Positions 23,894 through 35,560 of a stretch of DNA of 64,000 bases are shown here, piece after piece (position 1 is the first letter of the stretch; every line of letters starts with the position of its first letter). The position numbers were made by a program, and so were the translations under genes. The notes below the pieces were generated by a model, which was given only the letters and a program-made list of their open reading frames with translations, made no database searches and was not told where the DNA came from. The stretch lies in the NCBI GenBank assembly GCA_003439945.1, contig QVRM01006826.1, positions 124,001 through 188,000 of the forward strand, read 5' to 3'. Source of the DNA: Dermanyssus gallinae. Taxonomy: Eukaryota > Arthropoda > Arachnida > Mesostigmata > Dermanyssidae.

Positions 23894-23908
23894 CTCACTG
23901 GCAGCCAT
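23894..23908 (-). CDS. Candidate first coding mini-exon of the CIDE-N gene (5 codons)
   Basis: On the minus strand ATGGCTGCCAGTGAG is followed at once by GTAAGT, a strong donor. The five codons (MAASE) end in phase 0. A phase-0 acceptor exists at 19051/19052, which would give MAASE-GGSRRLFKVW and a 435-residue protein. The sequence upstream would be 5' UTR. The intron would be about 4.8 kb and contain the BEL relic. This is inference from splice signals alone. Confidence 0.4.
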
Positions 23909-26600
23909 CTGTAGGTGACTTTACGGTTGACTTGTGACCACTTGTCGCTTTCCTGTGTTTCTCTCTCAGGTTTGTGGTTGTGTGTGAAAACTGCTGGTTT
24001 CCGCTGGCGTTACGTTCCGCTCTTGCTTGGGTTCTCTTGTTGCCGTCGAATTTGCTTCGCTGCGTTTTTTTGTTACATTTTAATCCGACTTCTTCGGTTA
24101 TGTAGGTAGATGGTTTTCATGTGGCTGTTGTTTAGTTGCTCAAAAACTGTTCCCCATCCCCGCCGAATCAGTCCCCCCGAATATGCCCACGCCCCCCTCC
24201 CCTACCTAAGCCTTCCCCACACAGTAACGAACTCTCTGACCCCGAGTACCCGCGCAATAGTACATTCATATGATAACAAGCGACTAAAAACGCAGGCAGA
24301 CAGATGAATGCCGGGGGTGGAAAGTTGGCTGAAATCTGTCTACTAAGGTGGGAAGAAAACAAAACAAAACAAAAACAGAGAGACAAAGTTAATGCATCTT
24401 GAGCTTGAGTAAGAAGCGATTGTCCAATCCAGCCAGTTTTTATTTAGAATCGTCAGCTAATGACAAACAACGAGTTCCCACTAATACTTTTAGAGTTGCC
24501 AGCTGCTAGCATTTTAAAGAAGACCCCAGAGTTAATATTATTATAATTATCATCAGCAGCAGCATCAGCGTCACCACCATCATCAGTTGGATAAATCATG
24601 AATCACACGGATGATGACGACGGCTTTCTTACACACATCCATATTAGCCAGCCTCGGTTACGGTTAGCAGATGGAGATGGACTGATGATGAATGAATGAT
24701 GGATGAATAAATGAGCACACTAGACAGCCACTGAAACCAGCCACATATTGTAACGATCGATCGATCGTTCGAGTGTGGTGAACGCGCAAATGAGTGAATA
24801 AACGACGACCAGCAAAGCAACGCAGACGGACGGGCGAACGGTCGAAGGGACACGATCAGGCGCGTGGTGGTTTTCTTGCCTCTGTGTCTGTCTATCTGTC
24901 TGTCTGGCTCGTCTAGACGTCGACAACAACAACAACACCAACGATATCAGCAATAACGGCACAGGTAGAAAGAAACACAGCGAGCGCAGCAGCAGCAGCA
25001 GCAACAGCACTACTCGTAGTATTCGTAGTAAGTGGTACGTCGGTGTACCAGCGGTGGCTTTAGCAGTGATCTACGTAGTCTTCGTAGTAGTAGGTAGAGG
25101 TAGAGGTAGTAGTGGTGATGATGATGATGATGGTGGTAACGGCGATAAGCGCAATCCACCATCACCCCCGCTTCCCCATCTGCGCTTTCTGCCAGCGACC
25201 ATCGTTTGACCCATCAGTGGAGACGGTAGCGATGGACGGAAGATGAAGTTGAGGTGGAGGAGAAAGGAGCAGCAAGATGAGGTGGATAAGCAGCAACAGC
25301 AAGATGTCATAGATTGACGACGGACCACCGACACCGACAGAAAGACATCGACCGGTCTGCTGGACAGACCGCAGCAGCTGAAGCTGGAGCCGAATTGACG
25401 GATCGGATGATTGTTGGTCGTATAACAAACGGTCAGTCTGTCAATCGGTCAGTGGGTCAGTTGATGAGGCGAGCGCGTGCTCGGGGGCGCGAGCGCGTGT
25501 GACAGAGAGAGCGTGGACACGCAGGTAGGTCGCCGTCGTTCTTCTCGTTGTCGTTGTTGTTGCTGTTGTTGTTGTTGTCGTCGTCGTCGTTGGTGTTGTT
25601 GCTGTTACGGCAGCGGGCGGCGACGGGCGGCAGCGGGCGCATTATTATTATTTGTTGTTGTTGTTGTTGCCGCCGCCGCTGTCGCCTCCCAACTGGCCAG
25701 CGACATCTCGGCTGTCAGTGCTGCTTACAGCTACTGCTACGACTACAACATTGACTACTACTGACATTGACAACTACTGCTGCTGCTGCTGCTGCTACTA
25801 CTTTGAGATGTGGTCGTCCTCCGCGCACCCTTGCCGTTTACCATCATCAGCCAGACGTTATGTTCTTTCGACCGTTCTTAGCTCGCCGTTCGACCGACCT
25901 CGCACTCGCCCACTCACCCACCGATACACTCACCCACTCGTCCGCTCGCCCGCCACAAATCCGCCGTCTGCTCGTCCACCCTATGGTTCGTCCATTTGCA
26001 CCACCCGCTAGTCATTCATCTACTACTCACTGATAGTCGTTGCTTCCACAATTCAGCCTCTTATTGCCGTTCACAGGCTTTACTAACCGAGAAATACGGT
26101 TAGGATAGCCATTAAAAAAAACGCCGAATTTCGCCACTACTTCCAACCCACCCTCTTAAGAGAGCAACGAGAGAGAGAGGGAGAGAGAGAATCCCCTTGC
26201 CAAATATACACATGCTTGTAGTTGCAGTAGTAATAGTAGTAGTGGAACCCAAACGTGGATAGGTGTTACACGACGTTGTAGAAGCAGCGGCAGCTTTTTC
26301 CTGACTATCCGAAAGCTGTCTTGACGGCCACGCCTGCTCCGCTCTGACTCGTCCTTGTTGACCCCCTCTCCCTTTCACCCTCCCCCTCCCCTCTCTGTTC
26401 CTCGTTTACTAACAAACTGGTCGGAATCCCGCCCTTCGTGACAACCCCTCAACACCTTCGAGTGAGAAAGTGCAGAACGACGACGACCTTCGCTCTGGCC
26501 AGCATCAGGGAATTGCAACACCCTGTACACACAAACACCACTAATTACGACCACGTAGGCTAGCAAGAAGCTGCTCCTGCTGCCTCCACTACTTCTTCTT
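23909..26600. other. Trinucleotide-rich, low-complexity region
   Basis: From about 24,540 to 26,100 the sequence is dense in CAG/CTG, GTT/CAA, GAT/ATC and GTA triplet tracts, such as (GTTGTT) near 25,550-25,665 and (CTG)n near 25,780. It is GC-richer than the surroundings. All frames here are low complexity (poly-Leu, poly-Ser, poly-Asn) and differ in every frame, so they are not convincing proteins. Such sequence is common in 5' UTR or promoter regions of arthropod genes and may serve the minus-strand gene below it, but no promoter motif is certain. Confidence 0.4.
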
Positions 26601-26785
26601 CTTCGCCTCCTTCATTCATTGTTTTGATCATCATCATCACCATCATCTTCATAATGAGCTCTGCAATCCCGCCATCTAGACTGACTGGCTTCCAACTCCC
26701 CATCCTCCTTCTTTCCTCCATTCATTGTTTTGATCATCATCGTCGTCGTCGTCATCATCTCTGCACTCCCGCCATCTAGACAGGC
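26601..26785 (+). repeat. Local tandem duplication, two diverged units
   Basis: TTCATTGTTTTGATCATCAT begins both units (about 26610 and 26720), and both end in CCCGCCATCTAGAC (about 26680 and 26780). Between the two the ATC/GTC triplet count differs. The period is about 107 bases. Confidence 0.8.
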
Positions 26786-26846
26786 CACCACTAGCAACAT
26801 ACATAGAATAATATATATATATATATATATAAGCTATGCCCGCTCC

Positions 26847-26906
26847 ATGATCTGCTCTCGTCGTAAGCAGGACTACCCTGTCCTGCTTACGAAGAGAGCA
26901 GATCAT
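26847..26906. repeat. Near-perfect 60-nt hairpin
   Basis: Arms 26847-26873 and 26880-26906 pair over 27 bases with one mismatch around the 6-base loop TACCCT. The left arm starts ATGATCTGCTCTC. It follows a (TA)n tract. The arm length exceeds that of ordinary intrinsic repeats. It could be a miniature palindromic element or a small-RNA-type hairpin. Confidence 0.85.
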
Positions 26907-27019
26907 CTGGGGCTGGCAACTCCAATAGATGGAGCGCTACTCAACAGAAAGACGCGTACAGAAATTGAAATTTCTTCTTCTTCTTGAAAAATTCTTGAAA
27001 AAGCAAACTCTGTACTGGC

Positions 27020-27740
27020 ATGCTGGCGAACTCTCTCTCTTCGTGCAATTTGCGGTCGACATAACTATCGTTGCGAGAACACCTTCCTGAACTTGTGCAA
27101 AAGTTTCACGGGACTTCAGTACGCGATGTGCCAAGCCGTGGAAGACCACGTAGCTCGGCTGAAAATAGCGCCGCAGTGGTCGACAGTGTAAACTTTTGCG
27201 CACCTCATCCAAACATTTTGAGGTTGTATCTGGCGATATATCCAAATAAAATTCATCTGACGCAGCTCACGTCTACGTGCCATCGGAAGCGACTAAATTT
27301 CGTCAATTGGGTTTCCGAATTAATGCGTTATGGCAATTATGTGACGAAAATGGTATTTTCCGACAAATTCCGACTATTTAAATAAAAATGTCACTGAATT
27401 AAAACTGTCACATCTGGGCAGCCGAAAAACCTTACATGATTCACGAAAAACCGTTACATGTGTTATAAGTGGCGCACCAAAGAAATCATTGGGCCCTATT
27501 TTTTCACCCCACTGTTAAGTGGCGAGCGCTATTGCATCCTTAATTGTCTTTGGCCGATTTTGGACGGAATCCAGAGGTTACACAGCCGGCAAAACATTTA
27601 AGCTTTTAAGAATGAAGTGTTCTGGACTGGTAGTCTCGCGTAACTAAGACTTTCACTGGCATTCAAGATCTTGGGATTTAACGTCGTTAGACTTTCCCTG
27701 TAGGGTCTATGAAGTATATAGTACATACTTACAGCTGCAC
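27020..27740 (+). pseudogene. IS630/Tc1-like transposase relic
   Basis: Plus-strand codons read LPELVQKFHGTSVRDVPSRG-RPRSS (the helix-turn-helix to GRPR junction). A later stretch reads RLNFVNWVSELM then TKMVFSDKFRLFK, matching the first catalytic-Asp strand (FSDE.TF). After several stops there is GPYFF-like sequence, and near 27,670 SWDLTSLDFPCRVYEVY matches the last Asp block (PDLTPLDFFLWG). Many stops and frameshifts; no TIRs identified. This is the Tc1-related group common in arthropods. Confidence 0.65.
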
Positions 27741-27941
27741 AACTAGTACCGAACTAACGACCAACATTAAAGCGTGTAATAATGTACTTGAGCCTGATTT
27801 ATGAAAAAGTGATAGGTTTTAAAGTAATTTATACTGCTTGAAATAACAAAAAGATTACCTCCTCATTAGAATTGCATTATATCTGAATAAAAAACAATCA
27901 TAGTTTTATGTCATTTTAAAGATCTTAGACCATGTTGCAAA

Positions 27942-27985
<44 letters not shown>

Positions 27986-28060
27986 TGGTTATTTTACTCA
28001 AATCGAGTAAAATTTACATATCATAATAGATCTATATCTTATAAGGTCTATATCTTATAA
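27741..28060. other. AT-rich spacer
   Basis: Contains an A-run leading into a (TA)n tract at about 27951-27983 and, at its right end, two copies of ATATCTTATAAG. No gene. Confidence 0.6.
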
Positions 28061-29341
28061 GACAACCTCGCCCCGCTTGGTGCCCACCGCGCCCTTTTCT
28101 TACTCCGATCTTCGTTTTCAGCTACCAGGGTCACCCATCTTCTCCGCGGAGCGAACCTAACAGAACAAGTAGAGGATCTGCGTGCATTGAACGAGTTGAC
28201 TGTGAACAGCCTCGAGTCTCTTCTCAATCTATCGCTGGCACCTTCCGCTCGAAAGCAGGCCCAACTACCAATCTCAAAGGGGGGCCTGGGAATCCCGGAT
28301 CCGCTCGTCTCGGCTGGGCCAGCGATAGTCTCTTCCCTCTTCCGGTCAGAGAGCAACGCCACCGCGCTATTAGACGAGGCCGGTATTGTTCAGTACAACG
28401 AACTCAAGGGACGCTTACATGAAGAACTAAAGACAGTATGCAGGGGCGTTCCGGATAACCCTTTGAGCCAGCGGGACTGGAGCGCGTTCTTATACGACGA
28501 AGCGTATTGCAGCTTACTCGCAGGTGCTGCCGACAACTCCACGAAGGCTCGCCTCCAAGCGGTCGCTGCCAAGGGATCCGGAGCTTGGTTGCATGCAGTT
28601 CCCAGCGCCCCACTGGGCACTCTCCTGGACAATGAAACAACAAGAATTGCGACAGGTCTTCGTCTTGGCTGTGACCTCGTCACTCCTCATCAATGCAGAT
28701 GCGGTCAACCTGTAGACGAATTAGCGCATCACGGTTTATCGTGCATCATAAGCGCCGGACGGCGGGCCAGACATGCCGGTATTAACGACACCTTCAGCCG
28801 AGCGCTTCGATCATGCGGATACCCCTGCATTCTAGAGCCCCAAGGTCTCTCCGCCGTAGATGGTAAGCGCCCAGATGGGATGACCCTTACCCCTTTCAGT
28901 AGGGGAAAGATGCTTGTTTGGGACGCCACAGTCACCGACTCATTAGCACCCTCAATGGTCGGTGGCGGGGCGGTCTCGGCAGGCTACGCTGGCAGTCTAG
29001 CCGAGACAAGAAAGCTTGCCAAATACGCTTCCATCGGGTACCCACATGAGTTTCAGCCGCTAGCATTTGAAACCCTGGGCGGCCCAGGAAACATCACCCG
29101 CAACTTCTCCACAGAGTCGGCGAGCAGTTTAAACCTGGCAACTGGTGATAAGCGATCTGCAGGTTTCTTGAGACAACGTCTCGATCTCGACGTTCAACGC
29201 GGGAATGCTGCGTCCGTCGGGGGCACACTACTAATGTGGTCTCAGCCCACTCTTTACGAGATTGAGTAACATTTACGGCGCACACGTTATCGGGAGACAA
29301 TTGTCGCTCCATTGGCATTATTAATAAATTCGATCTACTTG
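28061..29341 (+). mobile_element. RLE-type retroelement, copy 1 (open frame, 5'-truncated)
   Basis: One uninterrupted frame of about 402 codons runs from the left border to the stop at 29267-29269. TCTTATAAG occurs at both borders (28053-28061 and 29342-29350) and is a possible 9-bp target duplication. The protein has an RT-thumb-like start (RSSFSATRVTHLLR, then LPISKGGLGIPDP). Next is a CCHC cluster C-x-C-x8-H-H-x3-C (CRCGQPVDELAHHGLSC). Then come GRRARHAGINDTFSRAL and KRPDGMTLTPFSRGKMLVWD, which fits the PD...D core of a restriction-like endonuclease as in R2-group elements. The tail is FLRQRLDLDVQRGNAAS. The RT palm is absent by truncation. Compared with copies at 39,855-42,280 and 16,600-17,270 it is the least damaged. 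Confidence 0.75.
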
Positions 29342-29379
29342 TCTTATAAGGTTGTCGTCATAATCAATGCATCTTCTTC

Positions 29380-30225
29380 ACGCTTCCAGGGAGACGATAT
29401 ATGATCCAGTGCTAGTGGATTCCACTGCATGGTACTTCGCCCACCTCTGCAGACACAACAAACTAATAATGAAGAACAAATCGCGTTTGAACATACCAGG
29501 GTAGTGATGACGTTGATGCATTATGTACCTGGTGCCACATGCGGGACAAAACATGCAGCCTTGCGGAGTTACCTATTATTTAGCACCACGGGTTCCTCGA
29601 CCTCTCCTATGCTGAATTGCTCCGGTGGGAGGCCCTGTTGAGCAACGTGCTGAATCCGCCGAAGAACCAATTTGCAGAAAATCTTCTTCAATGTGTGAAA
29701 GGACGCCACCAGGCGATGAATATTTGGATCTTGTTTGTCATGACCACGCCTGTCCTTGAACAGAAGAGAAAGCCTAGTGACATGCCAGACTTTAGCGACC
29801 TGATCGGGCATTGAGCTCTTCCTCTTAGGGAGTGGCCGTAGAACCTGGCATACCTCCTCCATCCCGAAAGGCATATTCATGCTGTGCTGCTCTAATGGAA
29901 TCCAATGTTGCACAATTGGAGACACGGTCGCAGCGTCACGGCTGAAGTACAGATTCGCTCTGTGGCTCTCTATAATTGTGTGTACATGTATTACTCTTTT
30001 ATATTAGAGGCGCAAAACGCAGCAGCTTTTGCTCAACCTGTCCGTCACTGAGCGAGTTCACCGCCCTACGAGGTCACACGATATAAGCTGATGACTCTCA
30101 TTGTGCCTCTTTAAGCAGCCGTCGTTCCCTTGTCTTGTGCGTTCCTTTTTGTGTTCATAACAGAGTCTTATTTAGGCCTTTCGATGGTCAAAGTAGTCCC
30201 GCATGGCTTGCCATGTGCTATTAAT
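29380..30225 (-). pseudogene. LINE-A copy 3 with internal deletion
   Basis: Minus-strand parts: linker AMRDYFDHRKA near 30,180; then MNMPFGMEEVCQVLRPLPKR and LKKIFCKLVLRRIQHV at 29,925-29,600, up to LPPEQFSIGEVEEPVV. The next codons jump to the C-terminal CGTRYIMHQRHHYPGMF near 29,540. Palm A, B and the YADD block are deleted (about 1 kb compared with copy 1). Stops are present elsewhere. Confidence 0.75.
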
Positions 30226-30371
30226 GTCAGGGCTCACCACGAGTCAGAGGATTGAAAAATAGAAAGTGTTTTTGATCCCTTCAAAATAGCTCCCGCCCTC
30301 TGCAACGCACGTGTGTCACTTCGAATAACAAAATGTTTAAACCCGTCATTTGGGATAGAAGTAACTGGTAA

Positions 30372-30608
30372 CTGTTTATTGACATTTCTTGTAGATAATT
30401 GCACACATTAATTTCAAGCTCCATTAAGCACATAGCTTGTTCAGAGCCCCTTTTATGAATAACAATGTATAATTTATATATGCCATTTTCACCTATTTAC
30501 AATATATTGCAACATGATTGTATTTTTATATCACTTCTAACAAGATACCAAAGTTTCAAGATAATGCTCTTTGAGATCCCATTTGAATTTGAGCAGGGAC
30601 TTTGTCTG
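30372..30608 (-). mobile_element. 5'-truncated L2-like LINE tail
   Basis: 237 bases nearly identical to 39970-40206, the 3' UTR end of the L2-like element. Only a handful of substitutions separate them (for example TTCAGAGCC and TTCGGAGCC). Similarity stops at ACTTTGTCTG, marking the truncation point. The high identity says both inserted recently. Confidence 0.85.
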
Positions 30609-30639
30609 AAGTTGAAGTAAGCTGTTCCTTTTCTTATCG

Positions 30640-31560
30640 CCTCTATAGTCTCGAAACGTTGTCCTTTCAAACTGTTTTATCTGTTGGAATAGGAAAAGTC
30701 GCTCAAAGCCACTCGAGTGAAAAGGGAGGTTATAAAAATATCAAAATCTAGTTTTTCACAAAATAATCCGAAATCGCTAACGATGTGTGCACCGGTGTGT
30801 CGTTATGATGGAGGATCCAAAGGTTTTTGGTAAAGCTCAAGCCCCTTGTGTCGGACGTTCTGGCGCAATCTTGTTACCGGTATAACCACCGGTTTCACCG
30901 GTGGTTCCTTATTGACCGTAGAACCAAATGGCAAGAAATCGTGCAAGATTGGCCTGTAGTCGAAAAAACAGTAAAAATAACCTTGGTGTTGAATGTGGTG
31001 TATTAGAATTGTTTAATTGACTCTCTCCTTAGAAGCACCACGGGAATGATTATAATCTAATCAAATATCCATGTACCCACGACTGGTCTCCAGTAATCAT
31101 TCTCGAAAGCAAGCCAGGGCATTTTGCTACCGCTTGACTCAGGCATTTCCCGCCAGGCGTCCAGGAATTCAAAAAAATTGTAACACATTGTGCTGCCAGT
31201 CTTCTGACGCATAAAATATCGGTCGTGACTGTTACAACTGATCCACAGGATATCTCCAATCCCTCAGCTATCTCCCCAATAGTAATTCGGCGATTGTTGA
31301 ATACGATATCACAAACATTTTTAACATGTTATTCTCTTACTGACGTCGAAGCCTGGTACCACCTTCGGGACACTGCTTGATGACAATAAGTAGTTCGCAA
31401 ACAGTTTCGCGACTTTAGAGCACATTATTTTGATCTAATACAAAATTTGATGCAGATTTGTAGCTTTTTAGTTTCTGGCTTTTTAAAAGTCGCCAAAATT
31501 TGTTTTCATCACGTCTATGAACGAAATTCAAACGATTGGCGCACAAATTGGTGCGCGTGT
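30640..31560 (-). pseudogene. Mariner transposase relic
   Basis: Minus-strand order: N-terminal helix region (CALKSRETVCELLIVIKQCP) near 31,400; second helix with STIAELLLG near 31,290; CVRRLAAQCVTIFLN; then LLSRMITGDQSWVHGY at about 31,080-31,120 with the first catalytic Asp; then WILHHNDTPVHTSLAISDYF near 30,800, the second Asp block (normally HxDN.P.H). The final Asp block is lost. Frames shift repeatedly. It is a different lineage from the mariner at 59,649. Confidence 0.7.
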
Positions 31561-33779
31561 AGCTGATGAATAACGCTGTTAAGCACTTGACTCCTCACCA
31601 GGGCACACAGCACTGCAGTCCGCTGTAAACGGTGACAGGCGGTGGTGCATTGGCAACGGTATTCAGCTCTCCGTTCATAAGAGTCTCGTTTTAAAACACG
31701 GCTGCTCTGAGCGAAACCACTTACTCAGTGGGTCAACACTGCCACTTGCCATTGTGACGCGGGATATTGGAGTCTTAATCTCGACGGACGTCACCTTCTT
31801 TGCACAGATCACAGAACTAGTCACAACTGCCTTCATACTTATGAATATGTTGCTTTGCTGTTTCATTATTAAGGAACCTACGGTGTAGTTTTGTTTGTAC
31901 AAATAGATTGTGTTATCCAAACGTTTAAACCGTTCACCCTATATGAAATCCACATTTGTGTAAATACATACAACTGATTGAAGGTGTGCAAAAAAGATTC
32001 TTGAGAGTTTCCCCAGAAGATGCGGCCTCGAATCAAACAACTTGTTTTACCGCGCTCAATGGACATACTCAGGAATAATGACAAACGGGTTTCAGCTCAA
32101 CTTCTGGGTGCAAGCCTTTTTGATGACTTTTTTAAGTACGGTCGAACAATCGCAAAAACCAAATAATGTATGTACCTAGATGCGTTGCAAGAACGGAGTG
32201 CATCAATAATATGTACGTTCGGCGCGTAGCTAGGAACATTTTCCATAGGACGACTGCGCAGGTCCCTACGGCGCCCAGTTGTTCCTCTCCTTTTATGACT
32301 TGTATAAAGGAGTTTCTATTCCATTCTAAGCTTTTTCCATCGGCGGGAAAAGCGGCCTTCTTTTAAGAGTCTGGTTGCGAGCTCCAAAAATGCTTGGCAA
32401 CCAGTCGGACCAGGCAAACGAATTTTGCCATTGATCACCTTAATTGTACGGGAGGCCTCCACCGACTCGATCAGCTCTCTCTAGGATCGTTCCTTGCTCT
32501 TTAGTGTCAACGAGCGCAGTTTGTTTCTTGTGCTTTTGTGCCTTTTATTGCACCCGCAGTACCACGGCCCGCGGCCTCGCGCCCTGAAGTGGGTCATCGT
32601 GCTCCTCACGTCTGCGCCGCCTATTTGTTCAGCTTTAGGCTCGCGTGACCGTCCTGTTGGCTCTGATGCAATATTGTCTAGCGTAGCCGAGTAGGTAGGG
32701 ATGTAAGATCACGCTCCGTAGCCTCGGCGTCTAAGAGGGCCGGGGGCGTCTCGTCTAGGTATCTTCTATCTACGCTGATATTCCCATCGCTGGCGGAGAT
32801 CGTAGCGCGAGACAAATGGTCCCATAATGCCGAAAGTGATATAATGTGCTCGCTACGTGTTTCCTCCTCAGCGCTAACCCTACATCCTATCACTAGTCAC
32901 TGCTTCCGTCATTTATTGCTGCCATCCCCTGTTCTGCCGTCCACTCTTGGTTGTCGGTCTCTTCGAACTGAAGATAGTGCTAACGGACTCGTATGCAATA
33001 GGTTCTTGATCTTATTAGTTAAGGATAATATCAGGGCCCTTGGCAGCATTAAAGCTAACTTCATGAAGAAAGTGTATTTGCTAGTTTGCTAGATGACCTT
33101 TGACACTACCTCCCGAAGGCAGATGCGCTTAATGAATACATCATTAAATGTGATCAACAACGGATTTGCTATCCATGGTATCAATGCAAAGATACGCATG
33201 CGTGAGAAGTATAACAGAGTGTCCTATATATACAGAGTGCGAGTAAAAATAACGATGCTGACGATGAATTACGATTATGAAGCTTAATGCTACCGATAAT
33301 ACAATATTAACGTGTGACCCATGCATGAATATATGTACGCATATATATAGACCATGTACCTTATGTTATTCAATATAGTCCTCCCATACACCAGCGAACG
33401 GCAGGGGAAAAACGCAAAACTTACTGACAGCAAGTGCATACGTGAAACTGGGTGAGCTAACACTGTGTAAAAACTGTGTGTTGCCCATGAAGGTTTGAAA
33501 TCTTCAGCCTAACAAAGTCGGCAGAACAGCTAAAGTTTGGCTTACCAGAAGGCATATTGTAGCGCGCGCTATATGGGAACTCAAAGTTTCCCGGCCGCAC
33601 TCCGTCTTCTGCATGGCCTTTGGGGATAATGTCTTTAGTAAAGCTTCAAGTAGCGCTTTCTGGCCGAAAGGCGTGAGTTTCCGGCGCTGACTGGGGGGCC
33701 AGACTAGGTGATGTGGAGAGTTTACTGACGGGCATGGTTTAACAGCTAGACAGCAAAGACGCCTTCTGTCAAGGCAGCT
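31561..33779. other. Spacer with a possible LINE C-terminal remnant
   Basis: At about 31,975-32,110 plus-strand codons read QLIEGVQKRFLRVSPEDA, then RIKQLVLPRSMDILRNND in another frame. This resembles the RT C-terminal region of CR1/L2 elements (ES.QRRF...). The rest, including a GC-richer stretch at 32,450-33,000 and a 132-codon minus frame at 33,902-33,504, shows no domain. The latter is antisense to the start of LINE-A copy 4. Confidence 0.35.
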
Positions 33780-35560
33780 GCATGCTGCTCGCAGTTGCAA
33801 GTTCTTGCTTTGGATTTGCGAAGGTTTATCTGGAGCTTTGCAGCTAGCGTCAGAACGTTTGTTTGAAGATGTAGACATTGAACTCTTGTCGAAAACTTTC
33901 ATGCGAGAGGAACTGCATTTCGATGAGATGCGGGGTTTTCCCCTGCTAGCGACTCTTTCACATGGAGGGCGGGGAAGACCAGTAGGTGGACTTTAATCTA
34001 TTTACGAGCAAGGTCATCTCGAATGCAATGGGTCTGTCGAGGTGAGTCCTGCATGACACTCACCTCAGGTAGTTTTAACCTTGCTTTGTTCTACCTTGCC
34101 GATGCGATGATGTTGAGTTTGCCTATGCGATCAGTGCTGGTCTAGCGGGGCTAAATCTCCAGCTATCCACTCTGATCGGCCGCGACTTCAATGGTCGTAT
34201 TAGATTATTATTGATAGCGGAGCCACCGACATGAATAGTGATGGGCTTCTTAACCTACTAGAAACAGAGGCCCGCATTGCGCAAATGAACGTAATAAATT
34301 TACGTACGTTTGCCAAAGTGGAAGAAGCACTATCGACCTTTTGTTTCACAACCTTCAAGATCCAAAGGAATTTCAAGGATGCGAGGTACTTAATATTTCT
34401 GCATTGAAGCACCTGCCGGTGCTGGCGTCTCTGTGTGTGCCTGGCCTTGTCTAGGCAGCTAGAATTGCGTGTATTGACGCGCGAATTAGGGCTGCTGACA
34501 TCACTTTCTGACATTGAATAAAGCAACTACACTTGGAGGCCGCTATTAAGGCGACTGTAACTAAGAAGAAGTACAGACAAAGACGGGCGCGGCCCTGGTT
34601 TATACAGGCATGCTACCTCAACTTTGAGAAGCCTTAGGGCTCTTGTGCCGAGTACGGGCTCTACACCCCGACCCCCAGATAGTTGCTGATCGGAGAGCGC
34701 TCCATGGCTACAAGAAACTGCTTGTGGAGAATAAGCGCCGGTATGATAAGGAGGAGGAGCTTCGTATGCCTGAGAGGGCAGAACGCGAAGCCCATGTCTA
34801 CATTATTTGCCGGCTAAACAAAAGCATGCACAGCATGGCAAAGAAGCAGTTGCGGCAGCACTTGACTGCCCTCATGCTCAATGGAGACGCCCCCGCTCAT
34901 AGCCCGGTTATTGCGCAGCCGCTGCCTCGGGCGCAGCACTACATGAATTTGCCATTTAGGGTGGAAGAAGTGGTGCAGATCTTGCGCGGGTTACCCAAGA
35001 AGAAGAGTAGTGGTCCTGATGGGATTTATTGCGAACAGTCGTCCGATGTTTTAGCAGGAGAGCTGTGTAATCTGTTTAATCAGATACTCAGCGGGGACAC
35101 ATATCCTAGGTTTGGCATGAAGCCAGGCTTGCTTTGCTATTCAGGAGCAAAAACGGAAACAACGGGGACAATCCAAATCTCAGCCGGATTATTGCGACAA
35201 AACGCACCCTTAAAAATGGTTTGCGGAGTTGATTATCTCGGGGGTGTTTCCAATTGAGAAGAAGGCCGTACCTCCGGAGTAATTCAGATTCAGGAAGCAT
35301 CGAAGTACACAGGACGCAATCTATGTACTCCAGTCGGATATTGAGCGGGTGTTGGCAGTGCCCGGAGGTCACTTGTACGATTTACTTTTACATTCTTAAT
35401 CGATTGTGTCAAGGCCTTCGACAAAGCTCCCCGTCACCTACTAGTTGATTCATTTCGACATGCTGGGGTGGGTGGTTCTTTTCAACGAGTACTCTCCAGA
35501 TTATTTGCTAAAGACCGCCTTGAAATAAACATAAGGGGTTAAGTTGCAGCAGATTCAAAA
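33780..35560 (+). pseudogene. LINE-A copy 4: includes the APE endonuclease part
   Basis: Plus-strand remnants from the 5' half of the family. FEDVDIELLSKTFMREELHF and GGRGRPVGGL (33,860-33,995) are APE endonuclease N-terminal motifs. LIGRDFNGRI near 34,180 matches the GDFN motif. TIDLLFHN and ALKHLPV-like codons follow. The linker and MNLPFRVEEVVQILRGLPKK, SSGPDGIYCEQ form an open 204-codon frame (34,643-35,257). FLIDCVKAFDKAPRHLLVDS and HAGVGGSFQRVLS (about 35,395-35,500) reach palm A, then the copy stops. It complements copies 1-3, which lack the endonuclease. Confidence 0.7.

Noticed and set aside
25457..26033. Long low-complexity frames (poly-Leu, poly-Ser, poly-Asn)
   Set aside because: Every frame of a triplet repeat is open; no unique sequence supports coding.
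33504..33902. 132-codon minus-strand frame
   Set aside because: Antisense to the endonuclease start of LINE-A copy 4, which explains its openness.
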